Below, piece after piece: positions 8,781-19,200 of a stretch of DNA of 64,000 nt (the first letter of the stretch is position 1; the number at the start of each line of letters is the position of its first letter). A model generated the notes under the pieces. The model saw nothing but the letters and a program-made list of their open reading frames with translations. It did not search any database and was not told the DNA's origin. This DNA comes from a virus. The stretch covers positions 1 through 64,000 of IMG/VR virus record IMGVR_UViG_3300008116_000011. One strand, written 5' to 3'. The position numbers and the translations under genes are program-made.

Positions 8781-9563
8781 TTACGATAATTTTATTGAAA
8801 TTGGTAGTAATTCTGTTGCGGGTTTAGCATCAGGATTTTCAAGTTTATATATATCGTATATTTTAAGAAACATTTCAAAATTACGGTCAATATCACCTAC
8901 GGATTTCAATTGCCATCCTTTACCTTGTATTGCATCACCTTTTCCCTCACCCCTAGTAGCGGCTTTTAACCACAAAATACCTGTTTCCTCAATTGGTGTA
9001 TCATGTGTTTCATTCCATGCTTTGGCATATGATGCTAACTGTAAATCATATGACGTGTGAAGTGAATTAGATGTTTTAACATCCATTAACCATACTTTAC
9101 CTTTTAACTTAATAATTAGGTCAGCAGTACCCGCATATTTGTGGTTATCTGAAAATAGATGATATTCAGTTGCTATCAATTCTGGTTTGTGTGTATTCCA
9201 AAAATCAGCAAATTTAAGAATCATTTTCCAAACATCAAGAGAATAAATTGCATTTCCATACTCATCGATCCAATTAATTTCATTTCCATTAATAAATGAT
9301 TCAACAGCATTGTGTACTTGAGTACCCTCGGCTGCGGCTTTAGCAGCAATAATATCACTATTATGACCTACATCTTTAAGCCAAGAATGAAAGAATTGGT
9401 TTTTAGGAAAATAATTTAAAATAGATGAAACAGAAGGATAATATTCCTCATTTCGTCTATAAAAGCGTTGATCCAAAACGTTAATTTGTTTATTATCCGC
9501 ACTGTATTCTACAATGCGTTTAATTTTTGGATCTTTAATGATGTTTACATTTTTATCTATCAT
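8781..9563 (-). CDS. PD-(D/E)XK nuclease (Cas4/RecB-like exonuclease)
   Basis: The 260-residue protein carries the PD-(D/E)XK nuclease core: His84 in GTQVHNAVE, Glu133 (TEYHLFS), G-T-A-D with Asp148, D-V-K-T-S with Asp161 and Lys163, and a QLASYA helix at 175-180. The family cuts single- or double-stranded DNA in recombination and repair. There is no helicase domain and no cysteine cluster as in Cas4. The start overlaps the stop of the primase by 4 nt, so it belongs to the replication unit. Confidence 0.8.
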   Translation of the reverse strand: MIDKNVNIIKDPKIKRIVEYSADNKQINVLDQRFYRRNEEYYPSVSSILNYFPKNQFFHSWLKDVGHNSDIIAAKAAAEGTQVHNAVESFINGNEINWIDEYGNAIYSLDVWKMILKFADFWNTHKPELIATEYHLFSDNHKYAGTADLIIKLKGKVWLMDVKTSNSLHTSYDLQLASYAKAWNETHDTPIEETGILWLKAATRGEGKGDAIQGKGWQLKSVGDIDRNFEMFLKIYDIYKLENPDAKPATELLPISIKLS

Positions 9564-10513
9564 GCTAATTCTAATTTTTTACTTACAAGGGTAGAAAAAG
9601 TAAGAGGAGGAGTAGCTTCGATGTTCTCTAGGAAGCGCTCGAAGCCAATTTCGTTTGCATCTTTTCCTCCTAACTCTACCAAATATACTTCTTTACCAAA
9701 CGACAATAACCTTTCACAATGTTTAATTGCTTCTTTTAAAGCATCATTATCTAGAGCAATGTACACTTTTTGTACTTGGGAGCCAACTATTTTCTTCATT
9801 AGTGCTTCTGAAATTGTTTTTCCTAGAAGCGGAATAACGTTACGTTTAATAGTTAGAGCATCAAAAATACCTTCTACAAGGATAATAGGTGCATTCCAAT
9901 TAATGTAATATTCCCACGTAATGATGTTTCTGTCAACTGCTGGATTTTTATATTTTTGTGGGTCGTCTGAGAGATAGGTACGTGATGAGAAGAAGTTTAG
10001 AATACCATTTTCATCATATGATGGAACAACAATACGTTTTGCAAAATTACCCTCAGCACAAAAACCGATATTATATTTTATAATGTCGTTTTCAGTAATA
10101 CCACGTTGTTTAAGAAACTTAAGGGCATGTCGTGCTTCGATTTGTGTAATTTTATCTAGACTGGATGTGGTGGTTAGAGAAATAAATTCTTTAGGGAGTG
10201 AAAGATTATGAATTTGATTTTCTTGCTTCTTTCCAGGCTTAATAAGGGAATTAAGTTCGGCAATTTTATGAGATGGTGCCTTTATTTTTTTAAATAAGGA
10301 AGAAAGTGTCTTACCCTTTTCACCGCATACCCAACAGTGCCAAGGATTTTCCTTTTTTTCATTTGTGTGAACCTGAATTTCTAACTTGGTTTTGGAGTGG
10401 TGGCAAAAAGGACAACTAAATGCCATGTTGTTGCGAGCGGTTGAACGTCCTTTACCTATAACAGACTCTACCAATACCACCAACATTTTCTCCCTTATTC
10501 CCTCTTCATTCAT
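9560..10513 (-). CDS. DNA primase (DnaG-type, zinc finger plus TOPRIM)
   Basis: The 317-residue protein has an N-terminal zinc finger (C34-x2-C37 and C60-x2-C63, the latter in CWVCGEKG), a middle region with ARHALKFLKQRGI and FAKRIVVPSYDENG, and a TOPRIM domain with V-E-G at 212-214, Asp217, and A-L-D-N-D at 252-256. These are the catalytic residues of DnaG-like primases, which synthesise RNA primers for lagging-strand replication. It is short compared with bacterial DnaG (about 600) and lacks the helicase-binding C-terminus, as usual in phages. A strong AGGAGG lies 10 nt upstream of the ATG, unusual here. Confidence 0.9.
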   Translation of the reverse strand: MNEEGIREKMLVVLVESVIGKGRSTARNNMAFSCPFCHHSKTKLEIQVHTNEKKENPWHCWVCGEKGKTLSSLFKKIKAPSHKIAELNSLIKPGKKQENQIHNLSLPKEFISLTTTSSLDKITQIEARHALKFLKQRGITENDIIKYNIGFCAEGNFAKRIVVPSYDENGILNFFSSRTYLSDDPQKYKNPAVDRNIITWEYYINWNAPIILVEGIFDALTIKRNVIPLLGKTISEALMKKIVGSQVQKVYIALDNDALKEAIKHCERLLSFGKEVYLVELGGKDANEIGFERFLENIEATPPLTFSTLVSKKLELA

Positions 10514-10524
10514 AACTTTTTAAA

Positions 10525-10534
10525 CCTCCTGTAG
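10525..10534 (-). promoter_or_regulatory. Canonical Shine-Dalgarno before the primase
   Basis: The minus strand has CAGGAGG followed by TTTAAAAAGTT and the ATG at 10513. Most genes in the window have only an A-rich leader or a weak AAGGTT, as is normal in Bacteroidota, so this site stands out. Confidence 0.6.
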
Positions 10535-10555
10535 GGTAAAGCTAATGGGGATTTC

Positions 10556-10987
10556 TTAGGTTTCCAAATCTCTAGTAAAAAACTTACCTAATATATTGTC
10601 GTTGTATGATCTGTTTTTACCTATTAATACTTCTTCTTTGCACTGGTAATGCATTTCGTAATAGGTTAGTTCTTTTTTAGTGCGACATTGCTTAAGAATC
10701 CAGCAATCAAAATTATCTTCTCCGTATTGTTTAATATCTGCGAGTAGTTGTTTATTTGATCCCCAATATTTCATCCAGTCACTTTCAGTACGAATTACTT
10801 CATGAGTTGGTTTACGCCCTGGTCCTGATTGTTCAGCGAGTTGTTTTTTGGTAAGTTTATGTTTTTTGTTATTCCAAAACACTTTTTTCCCAATGTAAAA
10901 CTTTCCTGTTTTTAAGTTAATTATTTTATAAACAAATCCAAAATATTTTTCTGGGTTTACTATATCCCAACTTTTCCATTTATGCAT
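10556..10987 (-). CDS. GIY-YIG family nuclease
   Basis: The 143-residue protein shows a GIY-YIG core: FGFVYKI at about 16-22 and FYIGKK at 30-35, then a Trp-rich segment (ESDWMKYWGSNK) and E-M-H-Y-Q as a possible catalytic Glu region. The family includes homing endonucleases such as the T4 Seg proteins. It sits between the primase and the fibre block, a common place for free-standing homing nucleases. No intron is visible around it. Confidence 0.75.
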   Translation of the reverse strand: MHKWKSWDIVNPEKYFGFVYKIINLKTGKFYIGKKVFWNNKKHKLTKKQLAEQSGPGRKPTHEVIRTESDWMKYWGSNKQLLADIKQYGEDNFDCWILKQCRTKKELTYYEMHYQCKEEVLIGKNRSYNDNILGKFFTRDLET

Positions 10988-10991
10988 AAAC

Positions 10992-11573
10992 TTATTTTAA
11001 AGTTATAACATTCCAATTATTTTCTTTACTTTGAGTAGCTCCTGAATTTTGTTTTTTTATATAAGCTAAATATAAATTTTCTCTTTGAGACCCATTATCA
11101 CTAGTTTCTGTATCTTGTTGTACTGGAGGATTATCTTCTGGTTTAAAACTTTTATTAGGTTTTATTTTATTAGTAGTTTTAATTTTTTGAGCAGGAACAA
11201 ATAATAAATATTTAATATTCTTATTATTATCCAATACAGATTTAATTGATTTAGATACCGTTCCCATTATCCTAAATAAATATCCTTTATTAAGTACAGG
11301 AAAAAGCCATTGATTTCCTTCAACAACACCAAATGATACAGCGGCTGCATTTACTGATTTACTTAAATCGAATCTAGGTTTAGTAACATTATCGCTTGGT
11401 TGAGACACAATATCATCTTTATCACCTAATTGTATAGCTACCCAAAAATTATCAATAGGAAAATCAGGATCATTTATTTTAAACCAAATATTTTTTCCTT
11501 GTTGAATTTCCTCCGTGTTATAATATTTGGAACCTTCACCAATTTCTAATAATATATCAATTAATTTTATCAT
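10992..11573 (-). CDS. Leader-bearing internal protein
   Basis: Starting at MIKLIDILLEIGEG (L-L-E at 8-10) gives 193 residues. Two upstream in-frame starts overlap the previous gene and one is a TTG. The centre is a compact alpha/beta domain (NIWFKIND, FWVAIQLGDKDD, GYLFRIMGTVSKS, IKYLLFVPAQKIK), and the tail is Asn/Gln/Ser-rich and disordered. The leader is almost identical to those at 5761, 6140 and 6690 although the rest is unrelated, which is the main reason to treat it as an injected protein. Confidence 0.65.
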   Translation of the reverse strand: MIKLIDILLEIGEGSKYYNTEEIQQGKNIWFKINDPDFPIDNFWVAIQLGDKDDIVSQPSDNVTKPRFDLSKSVNAAAVSFGVVEGNQWLFPVLNKGYLFRIMGTVSKSIKSVLDNNKNIKYLLFVPAQKIKTTNKIKPNKSFKPEDNPPVQQDTETSDNGSQRENLYLAYIKKQNSGATQSKENNWNVITLK

Positions 11574-11574
11574 A

Positions 11575-11913
11575 TTATTTATCATATCTAACGACAAATG
11601 TCATATCTGTGTTTTGAGAAATAGGAATAGGTTGTGCAAATTTAGCTACAGCTAATAAATCATTTTGTTCATTGTATAAACCAACTGTTGTAACATATGG
11701 TTCAAAGTATGATGCTGTTGCAAAATCTTTTAATTGAGGTAAAGGTGAATTTAATGATTGACTATAAAAATTACTACCACTAAAGAAATTATTTTTTAGT
11801 AATGTTGGGTTATATGAAGCATTAAACTCGTTATCTTTAACGTGGCAAATAACATTTTGTTGATATATTGTTACTTGGTTTTGAAAAGATAAACTAAGGC
11901 TAGATATAGGCAT
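11575..11913 (-). CDS. Small virion protein sharing a tail module with the 21.6-kb protein
   Basis: This 112-residue protein ends in a module TTVGLYNEQNDLLAVAK followed by P-I-P-I-S and a beta strand. The same module (TTVGLYNDQNELLAVAK) ends the 341-residue virion protein at 21556-22581. The position next to fibre genes and the shared module support a structural role. No enzymatic motif is present. Confidence 0.6.
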   Translation of the reverse strand: MPISSLSLSFQNQVTIYQQNVICHVKDNEFNASYNPTLLKNNFFSGSNFYSQSLNSPLPQLKDFATASYFEPYVTTVGLYNEQNDLLAVAKFAQPIPISQNTDMTFVVRYDK

Positions 11914-11930
11914 AAGTTAGTAATTTATAA

Positions 11931-12590
11931 TTAAACTTGAACACAATCACTACCTCCACATCCTGATCTACCATACACTGTAGGCAAATCATTACTATTA
12001 GGAGATGCTGTTATACTAGTTATTTGATAACAAGCATTATTAAAAGGATTATCTGTAAATGAAACAATATCATTTAAAGCTAATGCTAATATACTTCTAT
12101 AATCAGTTCCTGCACCTCCACTACATGGTGTAAGAGTATAGTAATTATAAGATGAAGGAGAAGATGGTGTTATTGAAGGAGTTATAGTAGGAGTAGGGGT
12201 AATTGTTCTTGTTGGTGTAATAGAAATTGATGGAGTAATAGATACAGTAACTGTAGGACTAATAGTAGGTGTTATAGTAATTGTAGGCGTTATAGAAGGT
12301 ACAATACTAAGTGTTGGAGTAATAGTAGGTGTAATAGTAGGTGTTGGAGCCATAGACACTGGAGGTGTAGGGAATATTACTTGTACTTCATTAGAACACC
12401 CATATGCATTATTATATACAACTATAGATGATGAAGGTACATTATCAGGTAATTCAACAGATATACCTGCTTGTAATTGGACTAAACTTACATCTGATTG
12501 ATATAAGGTTTCTCCACTGCTACCTGATAAATAAACATCAAAAGGTCCAGGAGCTTTACCTCCTGTAAGTTGTAAAAAATATTGTCTCAT
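11931..12590 (-). CDS. Short Thr-Pro-Ser repeat fibre protein
   Basis: The 219-residue protein has an N-terminal beta domain (FDVYLSGSSGETLY, a lone Cys at Y-G-C-S), a repeat region of about 60 residues made of ITPT/ITPS units, and a C-terminal domain with paired cysteines ending C-G-G-S-D-C. The C-terminal domain resembles the last domain of the giant repeat protein at 13255 (a central C-Y/F-x-I/V and a cysteine-rich end). It is probably a fibre or decoration protein exposed on the virion. Confidence 0.65.
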   Translation of the reverse strand: MRQYFLQLTGGKAPGPFDVYLSGSSGETLYQSDVSLVQLQAGISVELPDNVPSSSIVVYNNAYGCSNEVQVIFPTPPVSMAPTPTITPTITPTLSIVPSITPTITITPTISPTVTVSITPSISITPTRTITPTPTITPSITPSSPSSYNYYTLTPCSGGAGTDYRSILALALNDIVSFTDNPFNNACYQITSITASPNSNDLPTVYGRSGCGGSDCVQV

Positions 12591-12593
12591 ACG

Positions 12594-12603
12594 ATATAAA
12601 TAT
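12594..12603 (-). promoter_or_regulatory. Isolated ATATTTATA box (putative late promoter)
   Basis: The minus strand reads ATATTTATAT just before the start of the repeat protein at 12590, with no -33 box. It matches the boxes before other virion genes. Confidence 0.4.
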
Positions 12604-13235
12604 TATTTTTCTAAATATTTAACATAATTAATACCATCAAATATATTCCAATATACTTTATAGTACCCCTTATAAATTAAATCATTATATAAATTTTCAG
12701 TAAATATATCATCGTATATATGAGGAGGAGCAATATTATCTTCTATATTAGCCTTATCAGGAGACATATCAAAAATATATCCTTGTGCCGAAACTATAGT
12801 TCCTTTTTTACATAAGGGTTTACATAAGTCATAAAAAAGAGCATGTTGAACTAATGATGAACTATAATATATTCCGTCATATTTAGTTGTTAAAGTAGGA
12901 ACAACTTCTTCCCAAGCACCGTTTATAATAGTTACATTTGATTTATCTTTAGCCCATTCTAAAGCATGTTGATATATAATATCATTTATTTCTATACAGG
13001 TAAGAGATTCAACTCCTAATTCTATAAATTTATTGCTACTACATCCTAAACCATATCCAATTTCTAAAATGTGTCCTTTATTTTGAGCTACAATTTCAAC
13101 GTGTTTTTCTTCTAAATTTTTAAATGATACGTGAGCTAAAGGAACATTATTAGATCCATCTTCGTTAGTATAAAATATACAATTTGTAGTATAATTTACT
13201 TTATTATACTTAAAAGAATTATTATCAAAACTCAT
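12603..13235 (-). CDS. SAM-dependent methyltransferase
   Basis: The 210-residue protein has a class I methyltransferase fold: motif I H-I-L-E-I-G-Y-G-L-G (55-64) for SAM binding, an acidic residue ending the next strand (CIEIN, 80-84), then NVTIINGAWEE and a DGIYYSSS strand. It lies between two repeat-protein genes, so a role in modifying fibre protein, glycan or a small molecule is possible. The substrate cannot be read from the sequence. It is not obviously a DNA methylase (no DPPY or PC motif). Confidence 0.75.
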   Translation of the reverse strand: MSFDNNSFKYNKVNYTTNCIFYTNEDGSNNVPLAHVSFKNLEEKHVEIVAQNKGHILEIGYGLGCSSNKFIELGVESLTCIEINDIIYQHALEWAKDKSNVTIINGAWEEVVPTLTTKYDGIYYSSSLVQHALFYDLCKPLCKKGTIVSAQGYIFDMSPDKANIEDNIAPPHIYDDIFTENLYNDLIYKGYYKVYWNIFDGINYVKYLEK

Positions 13236-13254
13236 TAGTTATTAATTAATATAA

Positions 13255-16200
13255 TTAAAGACATCCTGCATCTGAACAATCTGTATCTATAGGTGTAAAT
13301 AGTTCTCCTGTTAAGAAGCTTGGAGAAGCTGCTGAAATTACTTCGAAACATCCTCCTATTGTACCTCTATAGTAGCTAAATCTATTTAAAGCATTAACTG
13401 ATATAACAGTACCAGTGTTACCTTCACAATATAGGACCCCATGTGAATATGTTACAACCGGAGTAGATGTTACAGAGCGTGTTGGTGTTAAAGTTGGTGT
13501 AATTGAAGGAGATGGGCTTCGTGTTGCCGTTATAGAAGGAACAGGTACAGGACAATTTAAAGTATAATACCATACTGTGGTAGACATAGGAGCATACACA
13601 TCAACTTGAGCAACAGTTGTAGATGTAGTCTTAATAAAAGAAGTAGATCCAGCAGCACTTCTAACAGTAGGATATCCATCTGAATCAACGTCATATGCGT
13701 TAATATTAGGATATGTTAGTCCTGTAACAGGATCTATTTTACCTGTTAAACTATTTGTAAATGAACTACGATCAGAATTACCAATTCTATAACTATTAGC
13801 ACCTCTATATCCAGCATATATTACAATATTACCATCAAATCTAACTAAAAATAAATCAGGAACAGAATCAGCATCAAAATCTAATACAACCTCTCCACCA
13901 TCAGTTCCTAAACTTACAGTTTTTGAACTTGGGTATGCTGATCCACCACTAAATGATTGAGCCTGGCTACATAATGCTACGGAAGGTGAAGGTGTAATTG
14001 TTCTTGTTAATGTTGGTGTCGGTGTAATTGTTCTAGTTACAGAAACAGTAAGTGTAGGTGTTGGTGATGCCGTAGGGAAATTGAAATCACAAGTTCCATA
14101 AGTTACAGTAAATGTTTGAGTTCCGGTTATACTACCATACTTAAGATAGAAAAATCCAAGTTCTGAGCTGCAAGGAAGTGATAGATTTGCTGATACTTCT
14201 AATGATGTATTATATGTGTTGCCATAGCAATCTTGATAGCTTATATTATTAGTAGTAGGGCCTGTATTAGTAATTGTACCTCCACAGAAACAAGGACATG
14301 GTGAAGTTGTAGGTGTAACTGATGGGGTTCTAGATGGTGTAATTGTTGGTGGCAATGATGTTGACGGTGTTATTGATGGTGTAACTGATGTAGTTCTAGA
14401 TGGTGTAATTGTTGGTGGCAATGACGGTGATGGTGTGATTGATGGTGTAATTGACGTAGATGCAGATGGTGTAATTGTTGGTGGCAATGACGGCGATGGA
14501 GTAATACTTGGACTAGCTGTTATACTAGGTGTAATTGTTGTACTAGGTGTAATAGTTGGCGTTATAGTACTAGAAGGGGTAATACTAGGAGTAGCTGTTA
14601 TACTAGGTGTAATAGTAGATGATGGAGTAATTGTCCTTGTAGGTGTTAAAGTAGGTGTAATTGTTCTAGATGGAGTAACAGTTAATGTTGATGTAGGAGT
14701 AGGATCAGGACAATTACCTTCAGTTACTGTAACAGGAGGAGAACCATTCCAATTAGTAACTAACCAAGGATATAGCACATTATCCGCTGAGCTATAGAAG
14801 GTAACAGCACTATTGGTATCATAAAGTCTCCATCCCGGGTTACCGATTCCAAATAAATTTAAATCCCAATATAATTGAAATGAAAATAATCCACCACCAT
14901 ATGAACGACTATAGAATGGTCTACCATTAACAATATTTTGAAAAGTATATGTTCCCTCTCCATTAGTTAAACCAGTTCCTGTAACGCATGCATTACTATT
15001 AATCCATACACTTATAGTAGGAGTAGGAGTTGGTGTAATTGTTTTTGTTGGTGTTCTTGTTGGTGTAATTGTTATAGATGGAGTTATAGTTAATGTAGGG
15101 GTAAGTGTTGGTGTAATTGTAAGTGTTGGGGTAGGGCTTGCTTCTGGACATGCATCTTTAGCAACAGTAGGTGCCGGGCTTGCTCCAGAACCATTCAAAG
15201 TCCATGTATTTTCCCATACTTGTCTTGAAGCAGGAGCTGCAAAAGCATCAGTAGTGTACAGTATTTGAAGTATATTAAAATCATATAACTCCCACAGTGT
15301 ATTAGCTAAACTATATCTTATTTGTATATTAGCATCACCTATTTTATCATATCTTGGAGCTCCATTAACAAATCCATTAACTGTATATGTTCCATTTGCT
15401 TGAGATGATCCAGCTCCAGTAACACATATAGAACTTAAATCATAAGATGATGGACTAGGAGTAGTAGTAACAGTTGGTGTTCTTGTTACAGTAGGTGTTC
15501 TAGTAGCTGATCTTGTTGGTGTTCTTGTTGGTGTAATTGTTCTTGATGGTGTTCTTGTTATAGTTGGAGTAATACTAGGAGTAATAGTTGTTGTTGGTGT
15601 AATAGTTGCTGTTGGTGTTACAGAAGCAGTTCTTGTTACTGTAGGAGTAATAGTGGAACTTGGTGTAACGGTAGATGATGGAGTAATAGTTGGAGTAACT
15701 GATGTTGTTGGTGTGATAGTTGGAGTATCAGTAATAGTTGGAGTAATAGTTCTTGTTGGAGTAATTGTCGGTGTAATAGTAGCTGAAGGAGTTATAGTTA
15801 AACTAGGTGTTACAGTTGGTGATGCTGTTATACTAGGTGTAATTGTAGAAGAAGGAGTTATTGTAGCAGTTGCTGTTATAGTTGCTGTTGGTGTAATTGT
15901 CGGTGTAATAGTTGCTGTAGGTGTAACTGTAAGTGTAACAGTTACTGTAGGTGTAATAGTCCGAGTAGGAGTAATACTTGGGCTAGCTGTAATACTTGGT
16001 GTAATAGTTCGAGTAGGGGTTACAGTTGGAGAAGCAGTTATACTAGGTGTAATAGTAGCACTTGGTGTAATAGTAACACTTGGCGTAATAGTAGCTGTTG
16101 CTGTAATTGAAGGTGTAATTGTAACAGAAGGTGTAATGGTTGAACTAGGAGTTACTGTTGGTGAAGCAGTAATACTAGGCGTTATTGTTACACTTGGAGT

Positions 16201-19200
16201 AATTGTTCTAGTAGGTGTTATAGATGGACTAGCTGTAATTGAAGGAGTAACAGTTACAGATGGAGTAAGTGTTACTGTTGGAGTAATTGATGGACTAGCT
16301 GTAATTGATGGAGTTATTGTTACACTTGGAGTAACTGTCCGAGTTGGTGTTATAGAAGGTGTTATAGTAACAGATGGTGTAATTGTTGAACTTGGAGTAA
16401 CAGTTGGAGAAGCAGTTATACTTGGTGTAATAGTAACTGAAGGAGTTATTGTTGCACTTGGAGTTATAGTCCTAGTTGGAGTAATAGTTGGAGTAATAGT
16501 AGCACTTGGAGTAACAGTAACAGTTGGTGTTATACTTGATGTAGGTGTAATAGTTGGAGTAATAGTAGCACTTGGAGTTATAGTAGATGATGGAGTAATT
16601 GATGGAGTTATAGTAACCGAAGGAGTTACAGTAACACTAGGCGTTATAGTAGCTGTTGGTGTAATACTTGGTGTTACAGTAACACTAGGCGTTATAGTCC
16701 TAGAAGGTGTAATTGTCCGAGTTGGAGTAATACTTGCTGTAGCAGTAATACTAGGTGTAACAGTAACAGAAGGTGTAATTGTAGATGATGGAGTAATTGA
16801 TGGAGTTATAGTAACCGAAGGAGTTACAGTAACACTAGGAGTAATTGTAGATGTTGGTGTAATTGAAGGAGTAATTGTAGCACTAGGAGTAATTGTCCTT
16901 GTTGGTGTTATAGTTGGTGTAGGAGTTATACTAGAAGTTGGAGTAATTGTAGGAGTAACAGTAGCACTAGGAGTAATAGTATTAGTAGGTGTAATTGTAG
17001 GAGTAACTGTTGCACTTGGTGTTACAGTTGCACTCGGAGTAATTGTCCGAGTTGGAGTAATACTAGCTGTTACACTAGGAGTTACTGTAGAAGTAGGTGT
17101 TAATGTTGGAGATACTGTAGCTGTAATACTAGGTGTAATACTTGGAGTTACAGTAGGTGTTACAGTAACACTAGGAGTTACTGTAGTAGTTGCTGTTATA
17201 GTTGGTGTTATACTAATACTAGGCGTTACAGTAGGAGTAACACTAAGTGATAAGAAAGGAGTTAATGTCGGAGTATGAGTAGGTGTTATACTAGGTGTAA
17301 TACTTGGAGTAACTGTAATAGTTGGTGTAATACTCGGAGTAATTGTTACACTAGGTGTAACAGTAGATGATGGTGTTATAGTAACACTTGGTGTTACAGT
17401 TAATGTAGGTGTAATTGTTCTAGTAGGAGTAATACTAGGAGTTATAGTAACACTTGGCGTTACAGTAGTACTAGGGGTAACTGTTCTACTAGGAGTAATT
17501 GTAGGAGTAACAGTAGCACTAGGAGTAATAGTATTAGTAGGTGTAATTGAAGGTGTAATTGTAGCTGAAGGAGTTATAGTAGCAGTTGGAGTAAGTGTAG
17601 CTGAAGGAGTTAATGTTGGAGTAACAGTTACAGACGGAGTAACCGTACTAGATGGCGTTATTGATGGGGTAACAGTAACACTAGGTGTAACTGTTCTACT
17701 AGGAGTAATTGTAGGAGTAATTGTTGCACTTGGCGTCACAGTAATACTAGGCGTTATAGTTGATGTTGGTGTAATTGAAGGAGTGATAGTAGGTGATGGA
17801 GTTACAGTTACACTAGGGGTAACAGTTACACTAGGTGTAACAGTACTAGAAGGTGTAATTGTCCTTGTAGGTGTAATTGATGGTGTAATAGTAACAGAAG
17901 GTGTTATTGTAGCTGATGGAGTAACTGTGTTACTAGGTGTAATTGTAGGTGTTATAGTAGCACTTGGAGTTACAGTAGATGATGGAGTAATTGTATTAGT
18001 AGGTGTTATACTTGGTGTTATAGTAACACTAGGAGTAATTGTTGCACTAGGTGTAATTGTCCTTGTAGGTGTAATCGATGGAGTTATTGTTACACTTGGT
18101 GTTACAGTTGCTGTTGAAGTAATTGAGGGTGTAATTGTAACAGTAGGAGTAACTGTTGCACTCGGAGTAATTGTAACAGTAGGAGTAATACTAGGAGTAA
18201 CAGTTGCACTTGGTGTTACAGTAACACTTGGAGTAACAGTAGCACTTGGCGTAATAGTATTAGTTGGTGTTATAGTAGGAGTAACTGTTGCACTCGGAGT
18301 AATTGTTACAGTAGGTGTAATACTTGCTGTTGGTGTAATACTTGGAGTAATAGTAACACTAGGTGTAACTGTAGCACTTGGTGTTATACTCGGAGTAATT
18401 GTTACACTAGGAGTAACAGTAGCACTTGGAGTAATAGTATTACTAGGAGTAATTGTAGGAGTAACAGTTGCACTCGGAGTAATTGTTACAGTTGGAGTAA
18501 TTGTAGCTGAAGGAGTTAATGTTGGAGTAACAGTTACAGACGGAGTAACAGTAGCACTTGGTGTAATAGTAGCGGTTGCTGTAATAGATGGTGTTATAGT
18601 TGCACTTGGTGTTACAGTTACACTAGGTGTTACAGTAGCGGTTGCTGTAATAGATGGTGTAGTAGTAACACTTGGGGTAGCTGTTATACTAGGAGTAATA
18701 GTAACACTAGGAGTAACAGTAGCACTAGGAGTAATTGTTGCACTAGGTGTTACAGTTACAGATGGAGTAACAGTAGAAGTAACAGTTGCAGATGGAGTAA
18801 CAGTAGCACTAGGAGTAACTGTTGCACTAGGTGTTACTGTAGAAGTTGGTGTTATGCTTGGTGTAACAGTATTACTAGGTGTTATACTTGGGCTAATACT
18901 AATACTTGGTGTAATAGAAGGAGTTACACTAAATGATAAAAAAGGAGTTAATGTTGGAGTATGAGTAGGTGTTATACTTGGACTGATACTAGTACTTGGA
19001 GTAATAGTAGGAGTAGGAGTAATAGAAGTTGTTCTAGTAATTGTAGGAGTAACAGTTACTGTAGGAGTAAATGTTGTTGATGGTGTAATACTTGGAGTAG
19101 CAGTTATAGAAGGTGTTACTGTAGGAGTTTCAGTTACAGATGGTGTAATTGTAACAGTAGGAGTAATTGTTGCTGATGGAGTAACTGTACTGCTTGGAGT

